From positions 1 to 21,986 of IMG/VR virus record IMGVR_UViG_3300011432_000018: a DNA stretch of 21,986 nucleotides. The stretch is one strand, 5' to 3'. Below the pieces are notes generated by a model that had not been told where the DNA came from, did no database searches, and was given only the letters and a program-made list of their open reading frames with translations. Of the stretch, positions 6,272-13,918 are shown one piece after another (position 1 is the first letter of the stretch; each line of letters opens with the position of its first letter). This DNA comes from a virus. The translations under genes and the position numbers were made by a program.

Positions 6272-6634
6272 ATGGATGATTTACACCCTGCAAACCGTAA
6301 AGCGATTGATCAATTGAAGCGCTGGACTCGCACGCTGTTGAAGCCCGGACTCAATGACTTCTTTTCAACGTGGCGCTATTACCCTGAAATTGGTCGGTAC
6401 GTTGACGGTTACATTTGCCCGCCGTGCCCTAACTGCGGTGATGAGGTCATGTGGTATCGGGAATCTTGTTGGCAATATGGCGCGGACAACAATATTGAAC
6501 ACGGCTATCGCTGTGAGAAATGCTGGCATCACTGGAACTCTGACACTGGTGAAATCTGGTATCAGGGTATGAGCCGTGAGCAGTTTGTTAAGGAATGGAA
6601 TATCGAGCTAACAACGCTGGCGATGCCACATTAG
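6272..6634 (+). CDS. Zinc-ribbon protein (120 aa), function unknown
   Basis: ATG 6272 is chosen over TTG 6266; GAGGA at 6257-6261 fits the ATG. A helical N-terminus (residues 1-45) is followed by CPPCPNCG and CEKC, with Trp- and Tyr-rich surroundings (VMWYRESCWQYG, WHHWNSDTGEIWYQG). That pattern looks like a treble-clef or ribbon fold with an aromatic face. It is the last of the four Cys-rich genes and is followed by a 42-base gap and the methyltransferase. No family recognised. Confidence 0.72.
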   Translation: MDDLHPANRKAIDQLKRWTRTLLKPGLNDFFSTWRYYPEIGRYVDGYICPPCPNCGDEVMWYRESCWQYGADNNIEHGYRCEKCWHHWNSDTGEIWYQGMSREQFVKEWNIELTTLAMPH

Positions 6635-6676
6635 CTCCGACCATTATCAAAGGTAAATGTAACGATAAAGGTAGTT

Positions 6677-7603
6677 ATGTTAGCCAACAATGCACCCAAA
6701 TTACTTGACCTATTCTGTGGCGCTGGCGGTGCATCAGTCGGCTACTATTACGCTGGATTTGATGTTGTAGGGGTTGATCAACGTGATCAAACCTTCTACC
6801 CGTTTGAATTCATCAAAGCCGATGCTTTGTCACTGGATTATGAATTCCTTATGTCATTTGACGTGATCCACGCATCACCGCCCTGTCAGAACTACAGCAC
6901 CGGATCGGCGCTGGCTCGTATGCGTGGCAAGAAATATCCTGACTTATTCAAGCCAGTTCACCGTATGCTCATTGCGGCTGGAGTCCCTTATGTGATCGAA
7001 AATGTGGTAGGAAGTCCTGCAAAGGGGATCGGACTATGTGGTTCTATGTTCGGCCTGGGAGTCCGTCGCCATAGGATATTCCAGAGCAATATACCGCTCT
7101 CACTTCCAGATACACCATGCACATGCTCAGATCATCATGGGGAATACATCACAGTAGCGGGATCGTCGTTTTCCAAAGATGAGGGCGCGCTGGCAATGGG
7201 CATTGATTGGCCTATAGACAAGTTCCAGTTGAAGGAAGCAATTCCACCTGCTTACACAGAATGGATCGGAAAGCAGTTGATCGCATTCATTTCTGAGCCT
7301 CGATGGAATAACGTTTCTGAGTTACCGGTGCTTTCCATTTCTGAGAACCGGACAAATATCATTTCTGAGGCGCAGCGGGTTAGCGTTTCTTACGACCAGG
7401 ACGTTTGCGTTTCAAGAAACGATAATGACAAGCTGCTCATTTCCGTTTCTGAGTACCCAGGTGATACCGTTTCTGAGCGGCGCCTGCTTCCCGTTACACG
7501 CAGGTGTGGGCATTGCAGAGAGCCGCTTCCACAGGGCACGGCACGGCGCAAATACTGCGACGGCCTATGCAGATTGCGGGCATTCCGATCCATTAACCTC
7601 TGA
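6677..7603 (+). CDS. DNA (cytosine-5) methyltransferase with repetitive tail and zinc finger
   Basis: The product is 308 aa. C5-methyltransferase motifs appear in order: motif I LDLFCGAGGAS (about 10-20), motif IV ASPPCQ with nucleophile Cys70, motif VI ENV (E108), motif VIII RRHR (130-133), and a motif X-like PPAYTEWIGKQL near 190-200. The gap between motifs VIII and X is short, so the target-recognition part is reduced, as in compact phage-type enzymes. Residues about 204-270 are an 8-residue repeat starting I/V-S-E. The end is a Cys4 finger (C277, C280, C294, C298) like the free 35-aa ORF at 4000. No partner restriction enzyme is seen, so a protective or regulatory solitary enzyme is likely. 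The ribosome site is AAAGGT before ATG 6677. The tail is unusual for the family. Confidence 0.92.
   Translation: MLANNAPKLLDLFCGAGGASVGYYYAGFDVVGVDQRDQTFYPFEFIKADALSLDYEFLMSFDVIHASPPCQNYSTGSALARMRGKKYPDLFKPVHRMLIAAGVPYVIENVVGSPAKGIGLCGSMFGLGVRRHRIFQSNIPLSLPDTPCTCSDHHGEYITVAGSSFSKDEGALAMGIDWPIDKFQLKEAIPPAYTEWIGKQLIAFISEPRWNNVSELPVLSISENRTNIISEAQRVSVSYDQDVCVSRNDNDKLLISVSEYPGDTVSERRLLPVTRRCGHCREPLPQGTARRKYCDGLCRLRAFRSINL
7288..7477 (+). repeat. 24-bp-period repeat array (core CRTTTCTGAG) in methyltransferase 3' region, copy A
   Basis: The 10-base core CRTTTCTGAG begins at 7288, 7312, 7336 and 7360, with degenerate copies at 7384 (CGTTTCTTAC) and 7408 (CGTTTCAAGA). After a 36-base step it appears again at 7444 and 7468. 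Cores are separated by 14 variable bases, so the unit is 24 bp or 8 codons. Positions 7408-7421 also form the near-palindrome CGTTTCAAGAAACG. The part 7298-7449 has an inverted copy at 15834-15933. Confidence 0.88.
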
Positions 7604-7811
7604 GTAGGTTTTTTGCAATTTTGTAGAACAGTGATCCATAAAACAATATCAAGCACCCGATCCGAACCATAGGTAACAATCGCGGTGCCTGATATTTTGC
7701 GTAGAGCAAGTAGAGGAGAGCGAGTCCTGCTGATGCAAAGATGTTCAGCATAGCAAGATCACGTTCGGCTAGCATGGCAGTCCAGAGCTTGTAACCGGGG
7801 AATTCATTCAT
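7593..7811 (-). CDS. Small membrane protein (72 aa)
   Basis: The frame is leftward and overlaps the 3' end of the convergent methyltransferase by 11 bases. ATG at 7811 gives 72 aa and overlaps the stop of the upstream regulator gene. TTG at 7823 would add 4 residues and has AGGA 4 bases before it, so the start is uncertain. Two hydrophobic stretches are visible (NIFASAGLALLYLLY and MVRIGCLILFYGSLFY). It is co-transcribed with the winged-helix regulator; the pair might be a sensor or anchor with its regulator, but that is only position-based. No family recognised. Confidence 0.62.
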   Translation of the reverse strand: MNEFPGYKLWTAMLAERDLAMLNIFASAGLALLYLLYAKYQAPRLLPMVRIGCLILFYGSLFYKIAKNLLRG

Positions 7812-8064
7812 TGTGGGATTCAACCAATCCTATTTCCTGATAGGCTTTCTCAGTAATGTTGAAATCATAGGGCATACCAGGCCGTGCCCTGGTTGCTTGG
7901 AGCAGCCCAGCCGCCTCAAGATCATCAATGCAGCGCCGCACCGTGTTGATTGACAGTTCAGCTTTTACCGATATACGGGTAATGGGCAGTTTGGGCCGTC
8001 GTGACAGGTCTACGATAGCTCTGAGCACTCTTTTTCGGCTACGGCTTAATTGATTTGACTCCAT
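7804..8064 (-). CDS. Winged-helix transcriptional regulator
   Basis: The product is 86 aa from ATG 8064 (in-frame GTG at 8106 would give 100). The ATG is preferred because a TATAAT lies on the minus strand at 8103-8098, so transcription should start inside the longer version. The fold is a typical wHTH: helix RKRVLRAIVDLS, then ITRISVKAELSINTVRRCIDDLEAAGLLQATRA (recognition helix and wing), then a beta-rich end. This resembles GntR- or Lrp-like DNA-binding domains without an effector domain. It is read divergently from the structural operon that begins at 8225, so it likely controls that operon and itself. Confidence 0.82.
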   Translation of the reverse strand: MESNQLSRSRKRVLRAIVDLSRRPKLPITRISVKAELSINTVRRCIDDLEAAGLLQATRARPGMPYDFNITEKAYQEIGLVESHNE

Positions 8065-8097
8065 AGTTGCACCATGCACAAAAGTTCGATTTTTAGA

Positions 8098-8103
8098 ATT
8101 ATA
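8098..8103 (-). promoter_or_regulatory. -10 element for the leftward regulator gene
   Basis: A perfect TATAAT is read on the minus strand, 34 bases before the ATG at 8064. No convincing -35 is visible (CTCAGC at 17-bp spacing), so it may need an activator or extended contacts. Confidence 0.4.
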
Positions 8104-8106
8104 CAC

Positions 8107-8224
8107 CGGGTTAAATCATTGCTGAGTTCGTTGCTATAGAAAAAGTCCGCCCAAAAGAGCGAGCTTTTTCTGTCAGTGGGCGCACTTTGTTGTTTTTCTG
8201 TGGTTATATACTGCTCAGGGCTAA
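8107..8224. promoter_or_regulatory. Divergent intergenic region with imperfect hairpin before structural operon
   Basis: This 118-bp gap separates the leftward regulator from the rightward structural operon. AAGTCCGCCC (8143-8152) pairs with GGGCGCACTT (8178-8187) apart from one mismatch, and the interior can form a small AAAAG/CTTTT hairpin. The region should hold the operon's promoter and the regulator's operator. TATACT at 8207-8212 with TTGTTG upstream is too closely spaced to be convincing. AGGG at 8217-8220 is the likely ribosome site for the next gene. Confidence 0.5.
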
Positions 8225-8959
8225 TTGTTATGGTTGACTACTGTGTACAAAATTAGACACGTCATTCTCATAATCGCACTACTCGCAATCATTCTGATTA
8301 CCGGGGTAGTGTACGCATCTGGCACAACCACGATTACAGCAAATGGCAGTTCAATAATCGTTGGCAACAACCTTGTTGCTGAACAACGGGTAGCCCAAAG
8401 TTTTCAAGTTTCGACAGGTCATTTCAGTGAATTCACCGTAACGTTTATTGCCAATTCTGGTACTCCAAGCGGTACAGTAACCTATGAGCTTCGTCACAAT
8501 AACGCTGGCGATCCTGGCACGATCATTACCACTGGCACTTTCACACCTACTGCATCCACAGGCAACACAGTTAATGTTACAACGCTCCCTATCCTAGACG
8601 ACAGCACTACCTATTGGTTGGTGCTGCGATCAACCAATGCTCAGGATGTTGGTAATGGTTGGCAGGTTCAAACCTCATCTGCTGGTAACAGCACCTATGC
8701 CGACGGGGAATTTAAGCTCAGTACCAATGGTGGAAGTAGTTGGACAGGCGATACACGCGATATGCAGTCCAGTTATACAACGATTGATTCGACTCCTACA
8801 CCAACTCCCACACCAGATATGCACCTGCTCTATGAACTGCCTGATGGGAAATCAGGCGAGTTAGTTTACAGCGTCACAGCGGGCGAACTGGCACTGATTG
8901 TTCTCGCAGTAGCCATTCTCGGAATGCTGATCTATATGGCTATTAAGGAGAAGAAATGA
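8225..8959 (+). CDS. Secreted, C-terminally anchored beta-domain surface protein
   Basis: The product is 244 aa from TTG 8225; an ATG at 8230 is out of frame, and TTG 8234 or GTG 8243 are possible later starts. Residues about 12-35 are a signal peptide (VILIIALLAIILITGVVYA). Residues 40-190 form a Thr/Asn/Gly-rich beta-sandwich with AEQRVAQSFQV, YELRHN, DSTTYWLVLRS and TNGGSSWT, like the choice-of-anchor lectin-like domains of bacterial surface proteins. A TPTPTPTPD stalk follows, then a membrane helix (about 219-239) and a KEKK end. It is therefore probably displayed outside the membrane and could be a receptor-binding or spike protein. It overlaps the next gene by ATGA. Confidence 0.8.
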   Translation: MLWLTTVYKIRHVILIIALLAIILITGVVYASGTTTITANGSSIIVGNNLVAEQRVAQSFQVSTGHFSEFTVTFIANSGTPSGTVTYELRHNNAGDPGTIITTGTFTPTASTGNTVNVTTLPILDDSTTYWLVLRSTNAQDVGNGWQVQTSSAGNSTYADGEFKLSTNGGSSWTGDTRDMQSSYTTIDSTPTPTPTPDMHLLYELPDGKSGELVYSVTAGELALIVLAVAILGMLIYMAIKEKK

Positions 8960-9090
8960 TCCTGGTGTCCACTAGCATAGTCCTACTTGTGCTGCTTCCA
9001 CTAATCGCTGTAGTGAGCACTTTTGCATTGATGCTGGGGCTTTCATTTCTGCGTTGGATCGGTAAGAAAGTTTTGGAGTTATACGCCTGA
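8956..9090 (+). CDS. 44-aa single-TM protein
   Basis: ATG 8956 overlaps the upstream stop (ATGA) and has an excellent AAGGAG ribosome site 6 bases before it, so this tiny gene is very likely translated. Residues 4-32 are a long hydrophobic helix, followed by a basic amphipathic end (LRWIGKKVLELYA). Size and charge layout match minor coat or assembly proteins of filamentous phages, or Spd-like membrane proteins of conjugative elements. No sequence family recognised. Confidence 0.75.
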   Translation: MILVSTSIVLLVLLPLIAVVSTFALMLGLSFLRWIGKKVLELYA

Positions 9091-9215
9091 TGGATGCGCT
9101 TTTAGAGTTCGTGGCTGTAGCTATTTTACCTGCTGTAGTCATGGCTGCGGAAGCGCTTGTTGTGGTCATTGTAGTTGTGGAAGGTATTTCCTTCCTTGTT
9201 GAAATATTTAGCTAA
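9090..9215 (+). CDS. 41-aa hydrophobic protein
   Basis: ATG 9090 overlaps the preceding stop by one base (TGATG), with GGAG about 12 bases upstream inside the previous gene. The product is nearly all Val, Ala, Leu and Ile with four Glu/Asp spaced through it (MDALLEF, AAEALV, VEGIS, VEIF), so it is an acidic membrane-spanning helix. This is the second of three consecutive tiny membrane genes. Its stop begins a 15-base sequence also found at the helicase stop. Function unknown; a coat or holin-like role is possible. Confidence 0.7.
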   Translation: MDALLEFVAVAILPAVVMAAEALVVVIVVVEGISFLVEIFS

Positions 9216-9279
9216 GGGGGTGATGCGTGGTTGCGCGGGATACCAGTCCAACACACTGAAAGAAAGGAGGAAAGCGATC

Positions 9280-9441
9280 ATGAGTCTTGATTTAGCTCCG
9301 ATTATTGAAGGCGGTTTCGCACAAGCTAACGTATTTCTGGTTGGCTTTGCAGGCGTTCTCATGCTGGTCTTTGGCATTGGACTATTCAAATGGATATTCG
9401 GAATGCTAAGGAATATTTTTTCCAATCTTGGAGGGACATAA
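9280..9441 (+). CDS. 53-aa candidate major coat (pVIII-like) membrane protein
   Basis: ATG 9280 follows a near-perfect AAAGGAGG 9 bases upstream, the strongest ribosome site in the operon, implying high expression. Another in-frame ATG at 9223 would extend the protein but its GGGGGTG sits only 2-3 bases away. The layout matches filamentous-phage major coat proteins: a short acidic/amphipathic N-terminus (SLDLAPIIEGG), a hydrophobic core at about 18-41, and a C-terminus with Lys and Arg. It has no signal peptide, as in several inoviruses. A stable hairpin follows the gene, as after gene VIII of Ff phages. A small pilin or internal membrane protein of a vesicle-like virion is the alternative. 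Confidence 0.65.
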   Translation: MSLDLAPIIEGGFAQANVFLVGFAGVLMLVFGIGLFKWIFGMLRNIFSNLGGT

Positions 9442-9465
9442 CCCTCGTATCTGTTTCGTCATTTT

Positions 9466-9488
9466 GCGGCGGTTTGATCACCCGCCGC
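9466..9488 (+). terminator. GC-rich hairpin after the coat-like gene
   Basis: GCGGCGG (9466-9472) pairs with CCGCCGC (9482-9488) around a 9-base loop. There is no T-run after it, so it may be a partial terminator or an mRNA-stabilising 3' end that raises coat-like protein levels over the downstream genes. Confidence 0.5.
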
Positions 9489-9502
9489 GTTGAGTAGGTG
9501 AT

Positions 9503-11359
9503 ATGAAAGTTCGTTCATCTCGTGTGCTAGTTTTATCGGTAGTACTGCTCATTATTCTAAGCAGTCTTTTTGTGTTTCCCGGTACTGTTCGTTCGCAATC
9601 AGCGGATCACGATTATGATTTTCGTGCTTCGGCTGATGGGAGTTTTGATACAGATTGCGGAATTTATGATGATGGCTCGCCAATGGGTGGTAGCGATCCA
9701 AATTGGCAGGGCAGCGGGTTTGGTACGTGGGGTTCCGGTTCCGGTTATACCAATAATGTTCAGCTTAGTACCGCTGGTAATTCTTCCCAGAACGCTATAT
9801 CGGTTAACTGTTCAATTGGCACTACCACCTCTGCTTCAGGGATGACAATTGAATATACATCTAATGACGATGCTATTGCGTTTTCAGGGATTCAATTGTT
9901 TCACTCTGGTGGTCAGACTGATGATTATTTTACGTGGCCTAATACGTCTGGTACCCCTGATACGATAACCCGGACATTTTCGATTACTGGACTAACACAG
10001 TTCAATTTTGGTGCTTACAACTGTAGTGCTGCGGGCGCTACCACTTGCGACAATGGGTTTTCCATCACAATTCATAGAATCACGTTGCATGGTACGACGT
10101 TGGCTACAAATACGCCTACTCCAACGCTTACCCCAACAATCCCCCCACAGGGCGGCGGTGGAGTTCCGAGCTTATCTTGTCCCCTGTTAGGTCAGGATAG
10201 CGCCAATTTTAGAAACTTACCTGGTAACTGGAAACTTGCACCAACAACCCTTACCAATCCAGTAGGCACCACATCTGGACTAGCGTTCACAACTACAAAC
10301 GCAAACGCCCAGCTTCCTTTAACCCTGAGTAGGTTCAATCAGTACATCCTCACAGTTCGTTACCACATTACGAATACAACCGCTGGTGAAATTTATCTAG
10401 GGTTAGGGAACTCGCCATTATTGAGAGTTCCTATAGCTGGCACGCAGGACACTATTCAATCGTTTGAAGTTCCTTCATCCAATTACGAGCCGAATAGATT
10501 AGGGACTGGCTCAAATGCTGATAGCTATAACCTTATACTCATTGCGCCAACTACCGATGATCTGATCATAGATTTCATCTGTGTAAAAGATGCTTCTCCA
10601 AGCGGCGGTTCGACTGGTACAAGTGGCAATGGTAGTTGGAGTAGCTCAGGTTTTGTTGGTATTCAAGCTGCCGTAGACGGTTGTACTATTCCATACGATG
10701 ACACCAACAATGTATTCATATATGCCATTTCTCGTATCTGGCATTGTGGTTTGAAGCCAGCCCAAGAGGGTATATGGGCTGGTGTTACCAATACTTTCAG
10801 GTTTATACAGGTAGGCTGGGACTGGCTCAGTACTGTTGTTGGAAATTGGATTACATGGATAAGTAGAACGGCAGGTGTACTCTGGGCTTGGTTTTCGGGC
10901 GCTGCCGGAAATATATTAATTGCTGTTTTGAATGCTGCGGCCTCATTGTTTAATAGTCTTGGCTTATCTGACCTATTGAATCGCGTTGTTCAATTTATTA
11001 CCAATTTGCCAAGCATTATCAACGCTATCGTGCAAACCGGTATAGCTGTTATATCGATCATTGGCTATTGGATCGGCAGGTTTATTAATACTGTCCTGAG
11101 TGTCATTTTTGCTGTACCCGCACTGATTACCAGTATTATCACCGGGTTCAATACGTCCGCAGCAACAGTGCCAGTTTACGCTCCAAGTTGTAATTCCAGC
11201 AATCCAGTACTTTATGCTCCCTGTTTATCATTCTACGTATTGGATCATACCGTTTGGGATGGCCCAGCATTCTTTATCATGCCTGTGTTTATGGGCTTAA
11301 TTGCTTGGGATGTTCTGATGTGGGCGATAAACACGATTAAGGAGAATTTTAGCAAATGA
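9503..11359 (+). CDS. Large secreted two-domain stalk protein with multi-TM C-terminus
   Basis: The product is 618 aa with AGGTGAT before ATG 9503. A signal peptide covers about 1-32 (VLVLSVVLLIILSSLFVFPG). The first extracellular beta-rich domain spans about 35-198. A short TP stalk (TNTPTPTLTPTIPP) and glycines follow, then a second beta domain (about 225-363) and a Ser/Gly linker. From about 380 come long hydrophobic and Trp-rich segments forming several membrane helices (about 430-560 and 590-612), with a cysteine-containing loop between. The plan of exported domains, flexible linker and membrane C-terminus recalls the adsorption protein pIII of filamentous phages or the spikes of membrane viruses, but no sequence similarity is claimed. 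It overlaps the next gene by ATGA. Confidence 0.8.
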   Translation: MKVRSSRVLVLSVVLLIILSSLFVFPGTVRSQSADHDYDFRASADGSFDTDCGIYDDGSPMGGSDPNWQGSGFGTWGSGSGYTNNVQLSTAGNSSQNAISVNCSIGTTTSASGMTIEYTSNDDAIAFSGIQLFHSGGQTDDYFTWPNTSGTPDTITRTFSITGLTQFNFGAYNCSAAGATTCDNGFSITIHRITLHGTTLATNTPTPTLTPTIPPQGGGGVPSLSCPLLGQDSANFRNLPGNWKLAPTTLTNPVGTTSGLAFTTTNANAQLPLTLSRFNQYILTVRYHITNTTAGEIYLGLGNSPLLRVPIAGTQDTIQSFEVPSSNYEPNRLGTGSNADSYNLILIAPTTDDLIIDFICVKDASPSGGSTGTSGNGSWSSSGFVGIQAAVDGCTIPYDDTNNVFIYAISRIWHCGLKPAQEGIWAGVTNTFRFIQVGWDWLSTVVGNWITWISRTAGVLWAWFSGAAGNILIAVLNAAASLFNSLGLSDLLNRVVQFITNLPSIINAIVQTGIAVISIIGYWIGRFINTVLSVIFAVPALITSIITGFNTSAATVPVYAPSCNSSNPVLYAPCLSFYVLDHTVWDGPAFFIMPVFMGLIAWDVLMWAINTIKENFSK

Positions 11360-12633
11360 AATTCTCTGTTCGTCTTTTGTTGACCACGTTTATTGTAATG
11401 GGTGCATTGCTGGCATTACCTCATGTAGCTGCTGCCCAGAGAAATATTGATTGTGTAGATACACCTGAGTTTCCAAAATTTAACTTTGGTTGGCGAATCC
11501 TTGAAGGCCAGATCGATTCTGATGTTACACATGGTACGTTTCTAGCATCAGATGGTACGTCAATGCTTAATCCTTTACAGAGTCGCGCTGCTGCATACCT
11601 GGAATACGGCAGTGATGTAAGTGTTTATTCTGTCAAAGCAAAATTTTATAATGGCAGATTAAACAACACTGGCATATTTACAACACTGGAAGTTAAGGCG
11701 ACTGATAGTGTGCGAGGGTCTAGTGTTGTAAATGGTATTGGTTGGTGGGACGCAAAAATTTATTTAAAGTCGAATCTTACGAGTCGTCTCGAAGTTAGTG
11801 TTGTTCGCACAGGATCGGAACGGGTAGCAGTAGCGGTTGAGGAAATCTGCTACATCACTAATCCTATTCTTGATGCTGGTGGCACTCCTTCATTGACACC
11901 GACAATTAGTGCTACACCCACACCTACAGTTGGGCCAGGAACACCTCATCCTACCTTCACACCAACTCCAAGTAATACACCAACACCAGTTCCAGCTACT
12001 ATCACACCAGGCGGGCCAACCTTAACTAATACCTCTATACCTACGCTGGGTAGCGGTACAGGCAGCGCTGGCGTTATTCAAACACCGCGAGAGCCACCTG
12101 CTTGCGATGTTCCTGCTTTATGCGGTGATCCCATAGTAGTACCGGGATTTGGTGATATTGAACTGCCAAGTCCAACTGCTATGACGCAGGCCGCGTTTTT
12201 ACCAACCAGCACGTTTTATGCGTCAACGGGTACACCTGGCACACCTGGTACACCCACAACAACAGGGACATCTGCACCGATTGAAAACGACGTAATTTCC
12301 TATGCAACACAGATCGCTCATGTAGGAAATACAGTAGGGGAAGGCGGTACAGGTGGCGCTGGCTTTGGACTAGAAGGTGAGGATGGATTCTACGTTGATA
12401 TACAGAACGGCGGCAACCAGATCGGTGGATACATCGGGGTTTTGTTCGGCGCTGCCAGGGCTGTTCAATCATTCTTTCTGGGAAAAACAGGGTCAATCGT
12501 AGCGTTCCTGTTATTGCTGGTCGGATTCTACTTTGTGCTCAAGTTGCTACTGTGGCTTGTTTCAGTCATTAAATCGCTATTCACATTTTTTTTGCAGGTC
12601 ATTTCAGTAGTGAGGTCATTCTTTAGCATATGA
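11356..12633 (+). CDS. Secreted stalk protein with two C-terminal TM segments
   Basis: The product is 425 aa. The start overlaps the upstream stop (ATGA). A signal peptide spans about 1-28 (LLLTTFIVMGALLALPHVAAA). A beta-rich globular domain covers about 30-175, then Thr/Pro linkers at about 178-240 and 282-312 flank a short Pro-rich CDVPALCGDP segment. The C-terminus has two hydrophobic helices (about 350-370 and 380-402) and an amphipathic end ([11 protein letters not shown]). Organisation and neighbours match the 618-aa protein, suggesting both are parts of the same surface structure. No family recognised beyond this architecture. Confidence 0.78.
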   Translation: MKFSVRLLLTTFIVMGALLALPHVAAAQRNIDCVDTPEFPKFNFGWRILEGQIDSDVTHGTFLASDGTSMLNPLQSRAAAYLEYGSDVSVYSVKAKFYNGRLNNTGIFTTLEVKATDSVRGSSVVNGIGWWDAKIYLKSNLTSRLEVSVVRTGSERVAVAVEEICYITNPILDAGGTPSLTPTISATPTPTVGPGTPHPTFTPTPSNTPTPVPATITPGGPTLTNTSIPTLGSGTGSAGVIQTPREPPACDVPALCGDPIVVPGFGDIELPSPTAMTQAAFLPTSTFYASTGTPGTPGTPTTTGTSAPIENDVISYATQIAHVGNTVGEGGTGGAGFGLEGEDGFYVDIQNGGNQIGGYIGVLFGAARAVQSFFLGKTGSIVAFLLLLVGFYFVLKLLLWLVSVIKSLFTFFLQVISVVRSFFSI

Positions 12634-12983
12634 AGTGGCTTGCACTATGCTCAGTTCTCGCCCTGCTTTTGTTTTTCCCTGGAGCGGTACATGCTGCCGA
12701 TCCTACACCGACTCCAACATTGCGCCCGATACCACCTACACCAACATCTGCATTTCTGTATTTCAGGAATACGCCAACACCCTGGGCAATAGGGACGGTG
12801 CCACCTGAGTTCAATTTAAACGTTGCCCTGGATAGTGCAGAGGTAGCTGACACGGCGATCAATGCTTATCGATGGATTAACAGTGACCATCTGCTAGACA
12901 TGATTACTACAGGTATGTTAGCAGCGGTTACGTTCGGGTTACTGCTGTCCACTATTCGGCGGGGTACAAAGAATCAGGGATGA
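12630..12983 (+). CDS. Small exported protein with TP segment and one C-terminal TM
   Basis: The product is 117 aa. The start overlaps the upstream stop by ATGA. A signal peptide at 1-23 ([19 protein letters not shown]) is followed by a Pro/Thr-rich stretch ([17 protein letters not shown]). A short helical region and one membrane helix (about 92-108, [17 protein letters not shown]) precede a basic RRGTKNQG tail. The topology resembles small type-I membrane phage coat proteins. It is the third member of the stalk-protein series in the operon. Function unknown. Confidence 0.75.
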   Translation: MKWLALCSVLALLLFFPGAVHAADPTPTPTLRPIPPTPTSAFLYFRNTPTPWAIGTVPPEFNLNVALDSAEVADTAINAYRWINSDHLLDMITTGMLAAVTFGLLLSTIRRGTKNQG

Positions 12984-13918
12984 AACGCGCTCCCATTAAG
13001 AACTGGCCCGCTGGTTATGATCCAACCAGCAATGAATATCCACACCAGCGCCCGTCAATTACAAGCTGCCTGAGTGGTTGTCTCGCTGTGCTGGCTATTA
13101 TCTTCTGTATGGTTGGTGTAGGGATAGGGCTTTATTCATACTCCGATCTCAGGGGAAAAAGTACCCTGCCTTCTGTATTACAGATTCCTACTGAGACACC
13201 AACTGAGACTCCGGGGCCGAGTCCAACGGGTGCAACAAGTACACCAACAATTACTCTGACAATAGAAGCAGGTACAGCCACTCAGCTAGCAGCAACGCGG
13301 ATCGGTGTTTTAACTGCCACGCACGGTACACGTTATCCTACATTCACCCGTACATTTACTAAAACATTGCTGCCCACAAAGCGCCCGCCAAGTACATTCA
13401 AACCCGTGCAGCCTCGTAACAATTCAGGAGGTCAACAATCCAGGCCGGGGAATCCGCAATTACCACCTGTCAGCATCGATCCACCTATGCAGCCGCAACC
13501 GCAGATATTCCCCATTGTAACAGCAACGCCACTGCCTACACCTGTACTCACCAGTACAAGTACTTTCACTCCGACGGTTACGCTAACTGAAACAGCCACA
13601 CCAACTGAGACTCTAACGTTCACAGAAACGTTGATCGAAACCAGTACGCCAACTTATACGGAGACTCCAACCAATGAGCAAACGCAGACGGAAACGCCAA
13701 CACCCACTGACACGATTGTTCCGACCCTTACGCCAACTCCTACGGATACACCGACTGATACTGCCACTGTTACGCCTACTGACACGGCAACGTTAACGCC
13801 CACATTTACCGAAACACCTACACCGACACCGACTGACACACCAACGGCAACACCGACATTTACATTTACACCCACTGAAACATGGACTCCCACACCAACG
13901 GAGACTCCAACGCCATGA
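12980..13918 (+). CDS. Type-II membrane protein with long Thr-Pro stalk
   Basis: The product is 312 aa. The start overlaps the upstream stop by ATGA. A Pro-rich cytoplasmic N-terminus (about 1-30) is followed by one membrane helix (about 33-53). About 255 extracellular residues come next, mostly Thr, Pro, Ser and Glu/Asp, ending in nearly pure TPT/TET/TDT repeats (about 190-312) with no terminal domain. The repeats are typical of Chloroflexota surface proteins and would form an extended rod. Thr density makes it an obvious O-glycosylation target, and a GT39-type transferase is encoded downstream in the same operon. It could be a tether through the host envelope or a fibre. The stop overlaps the next start by ATGA. 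Confidence 0.82.
   Translation: MKRAPIKNWPAGYDPTSNEYPHQRPSITSCLSGCLAVLAIIFCMVGVGIGLYSYSDLRGKSTLPSVLQIPTETPTETPGPSPTGATSTPTITLTIEAGTATQLAATRIGVLTATHGTRYPTFTRTFTKTLLPTKRPPSTFKPVQPRNNSGGQQSRPGNPQLPPVSIDPPMQPQPQIFPIVTATPLPTPVLTSTSTFTPTVTLTETATPTETLTFTETLIETSTPTYTETPTNEQTQTETPTPTDTIVPTLTPTPTDTPTDTATVTPTDTATLTPTFTETPTPTPTDTPTATPTFTFTPTETWTPTPTETPTP
13573..13914 (+). repeat. Low-complexity Thr-Pro-coding DNA tract
   Basis: Imperfect short repeats of ACN-CCN and ACN-GAN codons encode the TPT/TET/TDT stalk. Codons vary (ACA, ACG, ACT, ACC), so the repeat is kept at protein level rather than by recent DNA expansion. Long antisense frames here are artefacts of this composition. Confidence 0.85.

Noticed and set aside
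7288-7477. CRISPR array with 24-bp period
   Set aside because: The repeats are only 10 bp with 14-bp spacers, lie in frame inside a methyltransferase gene, and no cas genes are present.
9223-9441. Longer coat-like protein starting at ATG 9223
   Set aside because: Its G-rich upstream sequence is too close to the ATG, while ATG 9280 has a near-perfect AAAGGAGG at normal distance and gives a sensible membrane protein.
12179-12496. 105-aa leftward ORF within the 425-aa stalk gene
   Set aside because: It overlaps a gene with signal peptide, linkers and coupled start, and its translation is Arg/Ser/Leu-rich without any motif.
13432-13893. Antisense Val/Ser-rich ORFs opposite the Thr-Pro stalk
   Set aside because: They are the complement of TPT-coding repeats, so their composition is an artefact of the stalk sequence.
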